Part shown: one piece after another, positions 34,687 to 43,632 of the stretch
Layout: each line of letters begins with the position of its first letter
Numbering within the stretch: position 1 is the first letter of the stretch
Assembly: GCA_964394585.1 (NCBI GenBank)
Contig: CAYMYI010000002.1
Coordinates: forward strand, 49,684-113,683
Length of the DNA stretch: 64,000 nt
Source of the DNA: CAYUJH01 sp964394585
Lineage (GTDB): Bacteria > Bacteroidota > Bacteroidia > Cytophagales > Flammeovirgaceae
Reading direction: 5' to 3'
Program-made: the position numbers and the translations under genes
The notes under the pieces: generated by a model
Told to the model about the DNA's origin: nothing
The model's database searches: none
The model's input: the letters and a program-made list of their open reading frames with translations, nothing else

Positions 34687-36606
34687 TTAGCGTTTCCATA
34701 TATCGTTTGGGTAGAAGGCTCGATTGAGTGCCTTATCCGTTTCAGTAATTGAGAAATCAGCATTTTCAAGGTCGAAAAGAGAAACGTACCATGCATTTAC
34801 ATCGAGTGTTTCGAGCAAAAACTGTTTGGCTTCGGAGAGTGGCAGCGAAAACAACTCTTGGATAAATGTTGGGTTAGCAAGCTGTGCGCTTGCTTGGCAG
34901 TCAGCATAGCCACTGTGTTGCATGGTTTCCCAAACGGTCTTGAGTTCTTCTTGCGAATTGGCTAGTTGCACCTGTTCTGCCCAAAGGGCAGCAAGTGGTT
35001 TCAGCGCAGCATACACAAAACTCTCAGAACTTTGGTATTTGCTCAGTGCTTTTTGCAAACGAGGGGCGGTAATGTCTTCAATATATTCCATCTGTTCTAC
35101 TAAAATAAACCGACGCTTTTTTTCTGTTTTTTGATTGAGAGCGATGACTGCCTCGGCGGTAGTGCCAGAACCTGCGAAGAAATCGAGTACTAAATCGCCT
35201 GCTTTTGTTGCCGATACGATGAGCTGCTCTAACAACTTTACCGGCTTTGGGTAGCTAAACGGACTTTTTCCATCAAATAATGATTTTAAATCTTGATTAC
35301 CATCTTTGTTTAGCGCTACATCATACAGAATTGACGACAGGTTGCGCCCTCGTGGAATAATATTACCGGCGGCATCTTGCCGAAGTTGTCCTTTTTCTTC
35401 ATTTAGGTAGATTTTGTAATGGACTTTCCAACGGTCTTTCACTTTTTTAAATACGATGCGTCCGTTGGCAAGTCGATCTCGGAACGTAGCTTCGTTGCAC
35501 TTCCATTGGTGGTCGGTACCTCGTAAAATAGTACCGTCGGGGCATTCGATATCGAAGTGTAAGCCGGGGCTATCGCTCAAACTCGGGTCGTTTAGGTCTT
35601 TGGTTTTAAAAGGACCGTGCGTTTCAAACTTCTCATCTTTTCCCTTGTACGAGGCCACGGTTTTCGCATCTATCGGGATTTTGTAGATGCCATTTTTTTC
35701 TTTTCGGTAGGTAAGGATATACTCGTGTTCCACGGCAATATCTTGGCTGTCGTTAGCCCCTCCTGCTTTTTTTCGCCAAATGAGGCTGGTGATGTAGTGT
35801 TCACGTCCGAAAATTTCATCGCAAAGTATTTTCAAGTATGCATGTTCGCGGTCGTCGCAACTGATGTACAGAATACCATCGGGGCGTAGTAGCGTACGAG
35901 CAATTTCAAGGCGATTCTTCATGAAGACCAGCCAAGTAGTATGGTTGAACCGGTCGTTGTAGTTAAAGCCATCATTTCCCGTATTGTAAGGGGGGTCTAT
36001 GTAAATAAGCTTTACTTGTTCGGCATAGCGGTATTTAAGGCTATGCAGTACAAGTAGGTTATTCCCTCGGATTAGGAAAGAGTCAGTTTCTTTCACAGTT
36101 TCGGGGGTTTGTGTGCCGTGGGCATCGATGCGTTCCCACTTGTGCAATACTTTTGGCTCAAAAAGCCGATCGATTTCCTGAGCAGCTAGCGTAGTATGCC
36201 AAAACTGTTCGTTTTTTTGCGCACGCTCGTGAGTCTGAGCGCCTTGTAGCACGCAATCTTTGTAGGGAAAATCGAGTACTACTTCGGAAAGACTGTGCAG
36301 AAAATTTCTATTTGCAGCTAGCCCAATTTTATTGCGGAAAGCCGTATAACTATTTTGCAGGAAAGCATGCTGGTTGACGGCTTCTTGAAACGCCGGCGTG
36401 TTGAACACCAGCGCGCCTTTCACTTCTTTAAAAAAGGCATGGCGCAGCGTAGGATCTTCGAGTAGCGCAGTAAGGAGTGGTTCTTCGGCGCGCTGCGCTG
36501 CTGCTATTATTTTATTCTTGAGGAGAACCCCATGCGGGGCGAAGGTGCTTACCGTTTTGAGCGTACGTTCGAGGTGATCAATAAGTGAAAGCGATGTTTG
36601 TGCCAT
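34687..36606 (-). CDS. Site-specific DNA methyltransferase, beta class (type III Mod-like)
   Basis: The 639-residue protein has the beta-class order of amino-methyltransferases: the catalytic motif IV DPPY at 204-207 (LIYIDPPYNTGNDGF) comes before the AdoMet motif I FAGSG at 477-481 (DLVLDFFAGSGTTAEAV). It would methylate adenine N6 or cytosine N4 in a specific sequence. The N-terminal 150 residues and C-terminal 130 residues are extensions that may recognise DNA. The sequence between the motifs, about 250-470, is long and resembles the target-recognition insert of Mod proteins. It is paired with the small endonuclease gene downstream and follows an FkbM-type gene by 17 bases. Confidence 0.9.
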   Translation of the reverse strand: MAQTSLSLIDHLERTLKTVSTFAPHGVLLKNKIIAAAQRAEEPLLTALLEDPTLRHAFFKEVKGALVFNTPAFQEAVNQHAFLQNSYTAFRNKIGLAANRNFLHSLSEVVLDFPYKDCVLQGAQTHERAQKNEQFWHTTLAAQEIDRLFEPKVLHKWERIDAHGTQTPETVKETDSFLIRGNNLLVLHSLKYRYAEQVKLIYIDPPYNTGNDGFNYNDRFNHTTWLVFMKNRLEIARTLLRPDGILYISCDDREHAYLKILCDEIFGREHYITSLIWRKKAGGANDSQDIAVEHEYILTYRKEKNGIYKIPIDAKTVASYKGKDEKFETHGPFKTKDLNDPSLSDSPGLHFDIECPDGTILRGTDHQWKCNEATFRDRLANGRIVFKKVKDRWKVHYKIYLNEEKGQLRQDAAGNIIPRGRNLSSILYDVALNKDGNQDLKSLFDGKSPFSYPKPVKLLEQLIVSATKAGDLVLDFFAGSGTTAEAVIALNQKTEKKRRFILVEQMEYIEDITAPRLQKALSKYQSSESFVYAALKPLAALWAEQVQLANSQEELKTVWETMQHSGYADCQASAQLANPTFIQELFSLPLSEAKQFLLETLDVNAWYVSLFDLENADFSITETDKALNRAFYPNDIWKR

Positions 36607-36623
36607 GCGTTTAGTAACAGACT

Positions 36624-37424
36624 TTATGCAAAGTAAAGGTTCAGGTTATTGCCAAGGCGTTTTTTAGTGTAGCCAAAATTAGCTAAGAACTCGTCAAGTT
36701 GAGCTTCACTTTGCCCCATACCTTGCAAGGCGGCGGGGTGTATTTCTACCAAAATATGTTGAAAAGCTTTTTGGGTAAGGAGCTGGGTAGCGCCTTTTAG
36801 TGCCTCAAATTCAAATCCTTCAATATCAATTTTAATGAGTTTTACGGAAGGAGGGAATATGTCTATCCATTCGTCGAGTTGGCAAATTTTTACAGTTTGA
36901 GTGCCATAAATTTTTTTGCGCAGTGCGGCAAACGAAATCGAAAAGTTAAATTTAGGAGAAAAGCTCGAAGCACCTGAGTTGGTTGAGGGGTACAGTTGCA
37001 GGGTCATTTCTTGGGGGGTGGCTCCCATACCAAACGGGAGGAGTTGCACATTTTTCGCTTGATTGAGTGCACAGTTTGCTGTAATTACTTCCCACAAGCG
37101 TTGCTGAGGTTCAATGGCAAATACACGCCCACGATTCCCGCACCGTTTTGAGGCAAAAATGGCAAAGTATCCTTCGTTGCTGCCTAAGTCGATAAACGTA
37201 TCGCCTTCTTGTAAAATTTCGGCAATGGTGCGCTCCATCGCAGGCTCATATACCCCCTGTTTTTGCAGGATGAGTCCTAAATCGGAAATAGGATCGATGG
37301 AGTAGATTCTGCCATCTGCTAATTGAATAGGCTTTCGTTTTAGCCGTAAAAAGTACTTAGCAAGCAAGGCAAGTTCTATCGGGCGTAATTTTCTTCCTAT
37401 AAACTCTAGCTGTGATATTTTCAT
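36624..37424 (-). CDS. FkbM family SAM-dependent methyltransferase
   Basis: The 266-residue protein shows the FkbM pattern: the SAM-binding loop FIDLGSNEGYF (77-87), VFAIEPQQRLWEVI (about 100-115), the acidic IKIDIEGFEFEALKGA (about 197-212) and EIHPA near residue 231. FkbM proteins O-methylate sugars, lipids or secondary metabolites. There is no biosynthetic cluster here, so the substrate is unknown. It starts 15 bases downstream of the HMG-CoA reductase terminator and runs into the restriction-modification pair with 17 bases between genes, so it may only share their promoter. Confidence 0.85.
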   Translation of the reverse strand: MKISQLEFIGRKLRPIELALLAKYFLRLKRKPIQLADGRIYSIDPISDLGLILQKQGVYEPAMERTIAEILQEGDTFIDLGSNEGYFAIFASKRCGNRGRVFAIEPQQRLWEVITANCALNQAKNVQLLPFGMGATPQEMTLQLYPSTNSGASSFSPKFNFSISFAALRKKIYGTQTVKICQLDEWIDIFPPSVKLIKIDIEGFEFEALKGATQLLTQKAFQHILVEIHPAALQGMGQSEAQLDEFLANFGYTKKRLGNNLNLYFA

Positions 37425-37435
37425 GGTGGATACAT

Positions 37436-37467
37436 AAAAAAACGCAAAGCGTTGCCACTTTGCGCTT
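37436..37467 (-). terminator. Rho-independent terminator of HMG-CoA reductase gene
   Basis: CGCAAAG / CTTTGCG form a hairpin followed on the minus strand by a T-rich run (CGTTTTTTTAT). It lies about 25 bases beyond the reductase stop and immediately before the FkbM gene start. Confidence 0.65.
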
Positions 37468-37490
37468 ATTGAACTATTTCGATGGATTGC

Positions 37491-39041
37491 TTAGCGGTTT
37501 CTTCCGTAGCGCTCGTGGCTTGATACCCAATCGGATGATGAGATAGCCGAGGCTAACGATAATTCGCCTGCAAGTACTACGCTCGATACAATTTCGGCAA
37601 ACTTTTGAACTTTGTTTTTACCGTAACACCCTAGTAATTCCAAGCATTCTTTCTGCGTAGCTAAGCCAGTACCTCCGCCGTAGGTTGCCACAATCAGCGA
37701 TGGAATGGTGATTGACATGTACAAATCGCCTTCTTTGGTAAGTTCGCAATAGAACAAGCCTGCAGACGATTCCGATACGTTGGCGACATCTTGCCCGGTA
37801 GCGATGAACATAGCGGTAATTCCATTGGCAGAGTGCAAACCGTTGTTGTTTGCGCCGGAAAGAATTGCCCCCACGTTGGCAACCGCAGAATGATACGCTA
37901 ATTTTTCAGGTTCAACACGCATAATTTGTGTAAGCACATCGCGTTTTACCACACACTCTGCCGTTACGCGTTTTCCACGCGTGCGCATAATGTTAATTTG
38001 TGAGGCTTTTTTGTCGGTAGCAAAGTTCGATTCCAAATAAAAATTCGTAATCACGTGGTCTTTATAGTGGTCTAGAATCCAGCTAGAAGCTGCAAAGGTA
38101 GCACGCCCGACCATGTTCTGCCCGGCAGCATCGCCGGTAGAAAAGTTGAAACGCAAATAGGCAAACTTGTTAGAAAGGTAGTAGTCGATATATTGCAAGG
38201 TCGCTACGCTCGAAGTAGCTTCGGCATGGTCTTTTATTTCGCTTATGTTATTTTGGACCCACTTTACAAATTCGCGAGCCCCACGGGCATTTTCAAACAC
38301 AAAGACAGGAGCGCGTTGCATGGCATCGCCCACTACTGTGGCGGTAACCCCTCCACTAAGGTTTAATGCTTTGATTCCTCGGTTGTAAGAAGCTACCAAC
38401 GTACCTTCAGCGGTAGCAAGCGGAATCAGGAAATCACCTTGCGCGTGTTCACCATGCACGGTAATAGGCCCCGCAATGCCGATAGGTACCTGAGCAACCC
38501 CAATAAAGTGCTCGCAGTTTCCGGCGGCAATGTGTGGGTCAAACGAATATTTATTAATATGTTGCAACTCGTGCCCTACAAAGGCTTCGGTGAACTTTTG
38601 ACGCTCTTTAATCGCATCATCGGCATAGTCGTCTAATTCGTTCCGCGGAATCCGATGCATATCTATCTTATTTTCTTTGATAGAATCATCGGCTTTGAGC
38701 GATAATTTGCCAAAAGGCTTGGCGGTAAACTCTACATGGATCGGGTATTTTCCAAGCGGTAAGCTTTCGCCGGCAATGTTTACAGCAAATACCTTTCGTA
38801 GAGGAAAGTCTAGTACTTCGCCGGCATTAATTTTAGCTGGCGTTGTGATGGCGCCATCGTCGAGCTCAAGGGTGATAGCCTCTAACGAAATTTCTTTGTC
38901 GCCAATTTTTACATGACGCAATTCAGTTACTTGCGCATCGCTCAATCGGTTTTTAATCATAAACTGAAGCCCTGAATCGGTGTTTTTCAGACTTCCACTA
39001 GTGTACAATTGCTTTAAAAGTAAAGAGGGAACGAATTTCAT
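37491..39041 (-). CDS. Hydroxymethylglutaryl-CoA reductase
   Basis: The 516-residue protein reduces HMG-CoA to mevalonate with two NAD(P)H, the committed step of the mevalonate isoprenoid pathway. Catalytic residues are in place: E212 in PLATAEGTLVAS, a Lys in DKKASQIN (344-345), D418 in ATGQDVANV, and H509 in the C-terminal SSHERYGR. The conserved binding segment IGVAQVPIGIAGPI (180-193) and DAAGQNMVGRA (304-314) support class I-like enzymes. The first 130 residues form an extra domain that is not part of the catalytic core; similar extensions occur in Bacteroidota relatives but its function is not known. It is a single-gene transcript ending in a terminator. Confidence 0.95.
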   Translation of the reverse strand: MKFVPSLLLKQLYTSGSLKNTDSGLQFMIKNRLSDAQVTELRHVKIGDKEISLEAITLELDDGAITTPAKINAGEVLDFPLRKVFAVNIAGESLPLGKYPIHVEFTAKPFGKLSLKADDSIKENKIDMHRIPRNELDDYADDAIKERQKFTEAFVGHELQHINKYSFDPHIAAGNCEHFIGVAQVPIGIAGPITVHGEHAQGDFLIPLATAEGTLVASYNRGIKALNLSGGVTATVVGDAMQRAPVFVFENARGAREFVKWVQNNISEIKDHAEATSSVATLQYIDYYLSNKFAYLRFNFSTGDAAGQNMVGRATFAASSWILDHYKDHVITNFYLESNFATDKKASQINIMRTRGKRVTAECVVKRDVLTQIMRVEPEKLAYHSAVANVGAILSGANNNGLHSANGITAMFIATGQDVANVSESSAGLFYCELTKEGDLYMSITIPSLIVATYGGGTGLATQKECLELLGCYGKNKVQKFAEIVSSVVLAGELSLASAISSSDWVSSHERYGRNR

Positions 39042-39342
39042 ATTTCATATTTCGTTTTGGTGAACGCATTTTTTCATTTTGAAAACTTACGGCATTCAGC
39101 GCAAAAAAAGAAGATTCTCAAAAGAATTTGTGAAAGGAGTAGATAGTAGTAAAGGGTTCTATCTTAGATAAAATGAAAGCAGTGAAGCAGGAATAGTTAT
39201 CTAGTACAATTTATTGTGCACTACTCAACCAAGTAAAAAGTGAGGTCAATCTGTAAAACTTGAAGTAAAGGGAGAATGCAGGAAACCCTTCATCTTTGTT
39301 GTATAACAATTAAACCAAATATTTCTACTAACTACTACAATC
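39042..39342. other. Non-coding gap upstream of a small membrane protein gene
   Basis: This 301-base stretch separates the HMG-CoA reductase start from the 54-residue membrane protein start. It is AT-rich with no tRNA, long repeat or convincing ORF. A sequence CATCTTTG (39292-39299), one base off TAnnTTTG, lies 44 bases before the small gene, but no -33 partner is visible. The reductase promoter must also lie here; I could not locate it with confidence. Confidence 0.45.
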
Positions 39343-39507
39343 ATGGTAAAGCACTTTGTCCTCAACTTCGTATTACTTATCCTCACCGTTATCAGCATTT
39401 ATTTACTACTTAACAATACCCCTATCGAGTCGATTGTGAGCCTATTCGGCTTGATGTTTTTCGTGGGGTTTGCCTGCATTTATCAATTCGCCAGAATGCG
39501 GGTATAA
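39343..39507 (+). CDS. Two-helix small membrane protein (54 residues)
   Basis: This short ORF encodes a very hydrophobic protein with two predicted membrane helices, FVLNFVLLILTVISIYLLL (5-23) and IVSLFGLMFFVGFACIYQF (31-49), joined by a short loop NNTPIES and ending RMRV. The clean helix-loop-helix and the 301-base leader support it as a real gene. It is not recognised as a known family; its function is unknown. The stop is at 39505-39507, three bases before the stop of the convergent CAP-domain pseudogene. Confidence 0.6.
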   Translation: MVKHFVLNFVLLILTVISIYLLLNNTPIESIVSLFGLMFFVGFACIYQFARMRV

Positions 39508-39509
39508 TT

Positions 39510-40148
39510 TTACCAGTCTGCTTCGTGGCCCTGGAAGGTGAAGTCGAGAACGGCATTCACGCCATAAATAGAATGTTTTTGGATGGATACCCCTAGTAAG
39601 GCATAATCGGGATTGAAGCAAATTCGGCGGTGCCCCAACGAGGGTACATCTTCGTCTATGAGTAATTGCATCACAATGTGCAGCGCTTCTTCCATCCCGT
39701 AAGAGCAGCACTCTCCATAACCTCCGTTTCCTGGTATGGTATTACATTCCGACATCTCGCGGTCGTGCCCAACGTATCCCTTAAAGCCTGAATTGGTCGC
39801 ATGGCATTCGGCAGCATCCCACATAGCATAACTTGGATGTAAAGCTTGCATAGGTTCCACTCGGTGTAACAAACCGTTGTAAAGCGATTTGGCATAGCGC
39901 GACTCAAGGTGCCCATTGGCTTTTGCGTACTCATGTACTACTTGGGCAAATCGCTTTGGTTAGGCACGGGCTAAGTTGAGCCATACAAATACTTCTTTCT
40001 CCGTTTTGGTGAGGTAGTCTTCTTGAGCGGCTGTGTTGGCGTTTTCAATTTCCAACGCGGTGAAATGGGTGTGCATATTCTGCCCCCACACGGAGAAGGC
40101 AATGCTACACATGAGGATTAAAGGCAAAGAGCGACGTAACGTTTTCAT
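39510..40148 (-). pseudogene. CAP-domain (SCP-like) secreted protein gene with an in-frame TAA
   Basis: From the ATG at 40148 there is a signal peptide (MKTLRRSLPLILMCSIAF, cleaved after VWGQ) and FVWLNLARA; then TAA at 39960-39962. In the same frame the coding continues as PKRFAQVVHEYAKANGH through the CAP core: HPSYAMWDAAECHATNSGFK, GYVGHDREM and GGYGECCSYG, ending FTFQGHEADW. The interrupted place corresponds to NLAR-x-(N/Y)P in intact CAP proteins. One substitution from TAT/TAC, or two from AAC/AAT, would explain it. Bacterial CAP/SCP proteins are extracellular with unclear functions. The two halves have no shift between them, so this is a nonsense interruption or a sequence error. Confidence 0.8.
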
Positions 40149-40315
40149 AGTTTCTAGTGATTTATAGTTTGTTTTCACTAGCTATGAATCGAATTACGTT
40201 CCGAAGTGAGGAAAAGTAGCCAAGTGCTGTTTTACGCTGTTAAACAGCTGTTTTAGTCAATAGATTATTTTTAAACCTATCACTATTTGATTATATGAAA
40301 ATCAATAAATGAGTT

Positions 40316-41302
40316 TTATCCGCCTATTTCTGACATAGATTCTTTGGGGGCGTGCGTCGCTTTTTCGGCTTCGAAGCCGTCTTTGGCGCGCGATCGAAAT
40401 GCTTGTAAAAAGGCAGCTTTGAGCGTTTCATCGGTAGCACCACTACGCATAAGGGTTTTGATATCGAGCACGCCGTTATCGTACAAACAGGTTTTGAGCG
40501 TTCCTTTCGCTGTAATCCTGATTCGGTTGCAAGAACCGCAAAACGTTCGGCTGAATGCTGCAATAATGCCGACTGTACCCTGGTGCCCTTCTATGTGGTA
40601 ACGCTGTGCTGTTTCGCCAGCTGAAAATGGCTCTGGGATAATGTGCGGGTATTGCGTACGGATATGCGCTAAAATGCGTTGGTGAGTCCAGCGAAGTTTC
40701 GGGTAATGCTCTCCGGTTCCATTAAATGGCATCTCTTCGATAAAACGAACTTCCACAGGGGCTTCTTTGGTAAGGGCAACCATCGGAAGTATATCTTCTT
40801 CATTCTTGCCCTCCATCACAACCACGTTCATTTTAACTTGAATTTGATGTTCTAAGAGAGCATGGTAAGTAGCCATGACTTTATCAAACTCATCGCGGCG
40901 CGTGATGTGATGAAACCGCTGGCGGTCGAGCGTATCTAAGCTTAAATTCACAGAAGTTACGCCCATTTCTACCAGTGCGGGAATGTGAGGTTGGGTGAGT
41001 ACCCCATTGGTGGTAAGTGTGAGAATGTCTAACTGGGGCAGGGCTGCCAACCGATGCATAAAAGGCACGAGGTCTTTTCGAACGAAAGGCTCCCCGCCGG
41101 TGATGCGTACTTTTCGGATTCCCATTTCGCTGAGGAGTTCTACTAGCCGTAGCATTTCTTCGTAGGTGAGCAGTTGCTGCTTGGGTAAATATTGGATGCC
41201 ATGTTCGGGCATACAGTAAAAACAGCGGAGGTTACAGCGGTCGGTTACGGCAAGGCGCAAGTAGGTGAGTGGGCGACCGTGGTTATCGTAAAGTTGCGGC
41301 AT
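40316..41302 (-). CDS. moaA: GTP 3',8-cyclase MoaA
   Basis: The 328-residue radical SAM enzyme catalyses the first step of molybdenum cofactor synthesis from GTP. The N-terminal cluster motif is C23-x3-C27-x2-C30 (DRCNLRCFYCMPEHG); the SAM region GGEP follows at 69-72. The second cluster ligands C255, C258 and C272 occur in FCGSCNRIRITAKGTLKTC. The last two residues are Gly-Gly, the conserved functional MoaA tail. All core residues are intact. It is encoded apart from moaE, which is about 5 kb away on the other strand, so the molybdenum cofactor genes are split here. Confidence 0.97.
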   Translation of the reverse strand: MPQLYDNHGRPLTYLRLAVTDRCNLRCFYCMPEHGIQYLPKQQLLTYEEMLRLVELLSEMGIRKVRITGGEPFVRKDLVPFMHRLAALPQLDILTLTTNGVLTQPHIPALVEMGVTSVNLSLDTLDRQRFHHITRRDEFDKVMATYHALLEHQIQVKMNVVVMEGKNEEDILPMVALTKEAPVEVRFIEEMPFNGTGEHYPKLRWTHQRILAHIRTQYPHIIPEPFSAGETAQRYHIEGHQGTVGIIAAFSRTFCGSCNRIRITAKGTLKTCLYDNGVLDIKTLMRSGATDETLKAAFLQAFRSRAKDGFEAEKATHAPKESMSEIGG

Positions 41303-41404
41303 AGCAGTTTCCTTTTTTCTTTCTTAGAGAACATCAGTGGGCATATAAAGTTATACAACCAATGTATAACTCTCGTTTTCCTTCGCTTTTCTAACTTCAA
41401 ATCG

Positions 41405-41992
41405 ATGATAAAAAAGACAATTATATTATCTGCATTTCTGGTATGGAGTGTAGTGTGCCTAGCCCAATCGGTAGAACAGTTCAACCAAACGCGCCTGCAA
41501 CGCAACAAGGTGGGGATGTTGGTACTGGGTAGCTGGGCAGTGGGTAATTTGGTAGCTAGCCCTATTTTGGCAAGCCGCTCAAGTGGAGCTACTAAGTATT
41601 TTCATCAAATGAATGGATACTGGAACGTGGTGAACCTAGCACTTGCCGGTTTTGGGTACTTGGGGGTAAAGTCGGCGATGGGTGCTTCGCCCGAATGGAC
41701 CGAAGTGCTCGATGAGCAGCTGAAAATTGAGAAACTATTATTATTTAATGCGGCCCTCGATGTGGGCTACATGGTAGGAGGATTATACCTGAAAGAGCGG
41801 GCAAAAAATGTTACAAATAAACCAGAGCGGCTTACAGGGTTTGGAAACAGCTTGTTGCTACAAGGAGGGTTTTTGTTAGCATTCGATGCTATTTTCTATC
41901 TTGTAATGCACCAGAACCATGTAGAAATGATGGAATGGCTACAGCGCATCAATATAAGCCCTCAAGGGGTTGGGCTGCACATCCGTTTTTAG
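41405..41992 (+). CDS. DUF6992-like membrane protein
   Basis: With the ATG at 41405, the product has 195 residues, a signal peptide (MIKKTIILSAFLVWSVVCLA, cleaved before QS) and then FNQTRLQRNKVGMLVLGSWA, the opening pattern I associate with the uncharacterised DUF6992 family of Bacteroidota. Membrane segments follow near residues 40-60, 80-100, 115-135 and 150-175. Longer in-frame starts exist (to 41192) but they run back over the divergent moaA coding region, so I reject them. Function unknown. It converges with gldC. Confidence 0.65.
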   Translation: MIKKTIILSAFLVWSVVCLAQSVEQFNQTRLQRNKVGMLVLGSWAVGNLVASPILASRSSGATKYFHQMNGYWNVVNLALAGFGYLGVKSAMGASPEWTEVLDEQLKIEKLLLFNAALDVGYMVGGLYLKERAKNVTNKPERLTGFGNSLLLQGGFLLAFDAIFYLVMHQNHVEMMEWLQRINISPQGVGLHIRF

Positions 41993-41993
41993 T

Positions 41994-42035
41994 GCAAAGG
42001 GAGATGCAGCAGTATCCCCCTTTGCGGTAGGCATA
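41994..42035. terminator. Hairpin terminator between DUF6992-like gene and gldC
   Basis: GCAAAGGG-A-GAT pairs with ATC-C-CCCTTTGC around a loop of about seven, right after the DUF6992-like stop, followed by a T-rich run downstream. It sits in the convergent gap to gldC, so it may serve both strands, though the T-run is best on plus. Confidence 0.5.
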
Positions 42036-42039
42036 AAGG

Positions 42040-42375
42040 CTACTTTTTGTTTTCTTCTTTTAAATGTTTAACCAACTTTTCACACAGCTCGTCCATGGCT
42101 TTGCTCATGTACTCATCGTTGGTAGAAGTGCGAATGCTCTGCGCCATTCCTCCAATCGTATCGATGTAAAAACGTTTCATTTCATCTACGGTCATTTCTT
42201 TACCCCAAAGGTCGATGCGTAGCGTATCTTGTTGGATATGATCCCACACCGAGATTGTAATGGCGCGTGCTTCTTGCAAACCAATCGAAGGGCCGTCGGT
42301 AGCATCCCAAAAGATTTTTTCAGGTACATTTTGGCTATCTAGTTCTACTCGAAAGCGTATTTCAGAAGTTTTCAT
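42040..42375 (-). CDS. gldC: Gliding motility protein GldC
   Basis: The 111-residue cytoplasmic protein matches GldC: it opens MKTSEIRFRVELDSQNVPEK, then FWDATDGP (23-30), ARAITISVWD (37-46), TLRIDLWGKEMTVDEMKRF (51-69) and a helical C-terminus. GldC is a small T9SS/gliding-associated protein of Bacteroidota; loss reduces but does not abolish motility in Flavobacterium. It is alone here, separate from other gld genes. Together with the type B cargo protein and PorP/SprF-like protein it supports a T9SS-bearing organism. Confidence 0.9.
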   Translation of the reverse strand: MKTSEIRFRVELDSQNVPEKIFWDATDGPSIGLQEARAITISVWDHIQQDTLRIDLWGKEMTVDEMKRFYIDTIGGMAQSIRTSTNDEYMSKAMDELCEKLVKHLKEENKK

Positions 42376-42509
42376 ATTATTTCGTTTGATGATGAATGAG
42401 CCGCAAAGGTACAGATTGCCGCCAAACCGAAAATGGGTATTGGGTACATCGTTCCCTTATCCTTAACTTTGGATAACAAGGTACTCACTTACGAACGCAT
42501 CAGTAACTA

Positions 42510-43631
42510 TTGAAAAAGGTTAGAAAACACTTGGGATATCCCATTCGGAAGTTGAAGGTGGCACTAAAACGTGCCATGGGGTGGTCGAAGAATACCGTAT
42601 TGCAAACTTACCGAGGGTACCTCACGGAAGAAGGAGCGTTCATTAAAGGTAGGTTGTTAGAAGATAATGGGCTTGCCAGCCCGCGTCCTTCGGATCGTTG
42701 GTGGCAAAATGCCATAGCCATGCTCAAACGTTACAGTAGTGCTGGTATCCCCGATGTATTGGTAACGATTCGTTGCCTTGGGTATAACGTAGATGTACTC
42801 ACTGATCAAGACGGATACTTTGAGGTAGTGCTCCCTACGGAGTTGCTTAGTGAAACAGGCACTATCCCTTGGACTCGCTTCGAAGTTGCGATTCTCCCCT
42901 CAGAGCCTTTAGCCGCCACTACCGCACCAGCCGTTGGTGAATTGATGAATTTGCGCGATATGCCCGAGTATGGCGTCATATCGGATATCGACGATACCCT
43001 TTTAGTGTCGCACTCCACCGATTTTTTTCGCAAACTTTTCCTCATGTTGCGCAAAAATGCGTACTCCCGTTTACCTTTTGCCGGAGCTGCTCCCTTTTAT
43101 CGTGCCTTGCAGAGGGGGTCAAAAGGCAACGGACACAATCCTTTTTTTTACATTTCAAGCAGCGAATGGGGGTTGTACGATTTGCTTTCCGATTTTTGTA
43201 CACTACGCCAAATACCGAAAGGTGTTTTTTTATTGCGAACGTTGCCCAATAGTTTCCGCCGTTACTTAAAAGAACAAATGGGCAACCATCAGCATAAATT
43301 TTATAAAATTAAAGAGGTGATGGAGGCATTTCCGCACTTGCCTTTTGTGCTCATTGGCGATAGTGGCCAGCACGACCCGGAAATATACCAGCGCGTTGTG
43401 CATGAATTTCCGCAGCGAGTGCTTACCATTTACATTCGCGATGTAAGCTCTGAGAAACGCACGCGCGAAGTGGTACAAATTGCCCAAAAACTCCAAACGA
43501 AGCTCGTCCCGATGGCGCTCGTACAACATACCCAACAAGCAGCAGAACATGCTGTGCAACAAGGACTGATTCCACCTGAACGACTGGCAGAAGTCCGCAG
43601 CGATTCACCCCCGAAATATTTAAAATTCTAA
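42510..43631 (+). CDS. App1/DUF2183 family phosphatidate phosphatase-like protein
   Basis: The 373-residue protein carries the HAD-type motif D159-I-D161-D-T (VISDIDDTLL) and downstream YISSSEWGLYDLL (about 215) and LIGDSGQHDPEIY (about 285-297), which fit the App1/DUF2183 catalytic domain. App1 homologues dephosphorylate phosphatidate; bacterial ones are little studied. An N-terminal domain (about 25-130) precedes it, as in bacterial relatives (TYRGYLTEEGAFIKGRLLED). The start shown is TTG at 42510, which adds a basic N-terminus; an ATG at 42576 is an alternative. The NUDIX gene begins one base after the stop, so the two are cotranscribed. Confidence 0.82.
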   Translation: MKKVRKHLGYPIRKLKVALKRAMGWSKNTVLQTYRGYLTEEGAFIKGRLLEDNGLASPRPSDRWWQNAIAMLKRYSSAGIPDVLVTIRCLGYNVDVLTDQDGYFEVVLPTELLSETGTIPWTRFEVAILPSEPLAATTAPAVGELMNLRDMPEYGVISDIDDTLLVSHSTDFFRKLFLMLRKNAYSRLPFAGAAPFYRALQRGSKGNGHNPFFYISSSEWGLYDLLSDFCTLRQIPKGVFLLRTLPNSFRRYLKEQMGNHQHKFYKIKEVMEAFPHLPFVLIGDSGQHDPEIYQRVVHEFPQRVLTIYIRDVSSEKRTREVVQIAQKLQTKLVPMALVQHTQQAAEHAVQQGLIPPERLAEVRSDSPPKYLKF

Positions 43632-43632
43632 G

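Noticed and set aside
41192..41404. Longer N-terminus of the DUF6992-like protein
   Set aside because: It overlaps the divergent moaA coding start and adds non-conserved residues before an obvious signal peptide.
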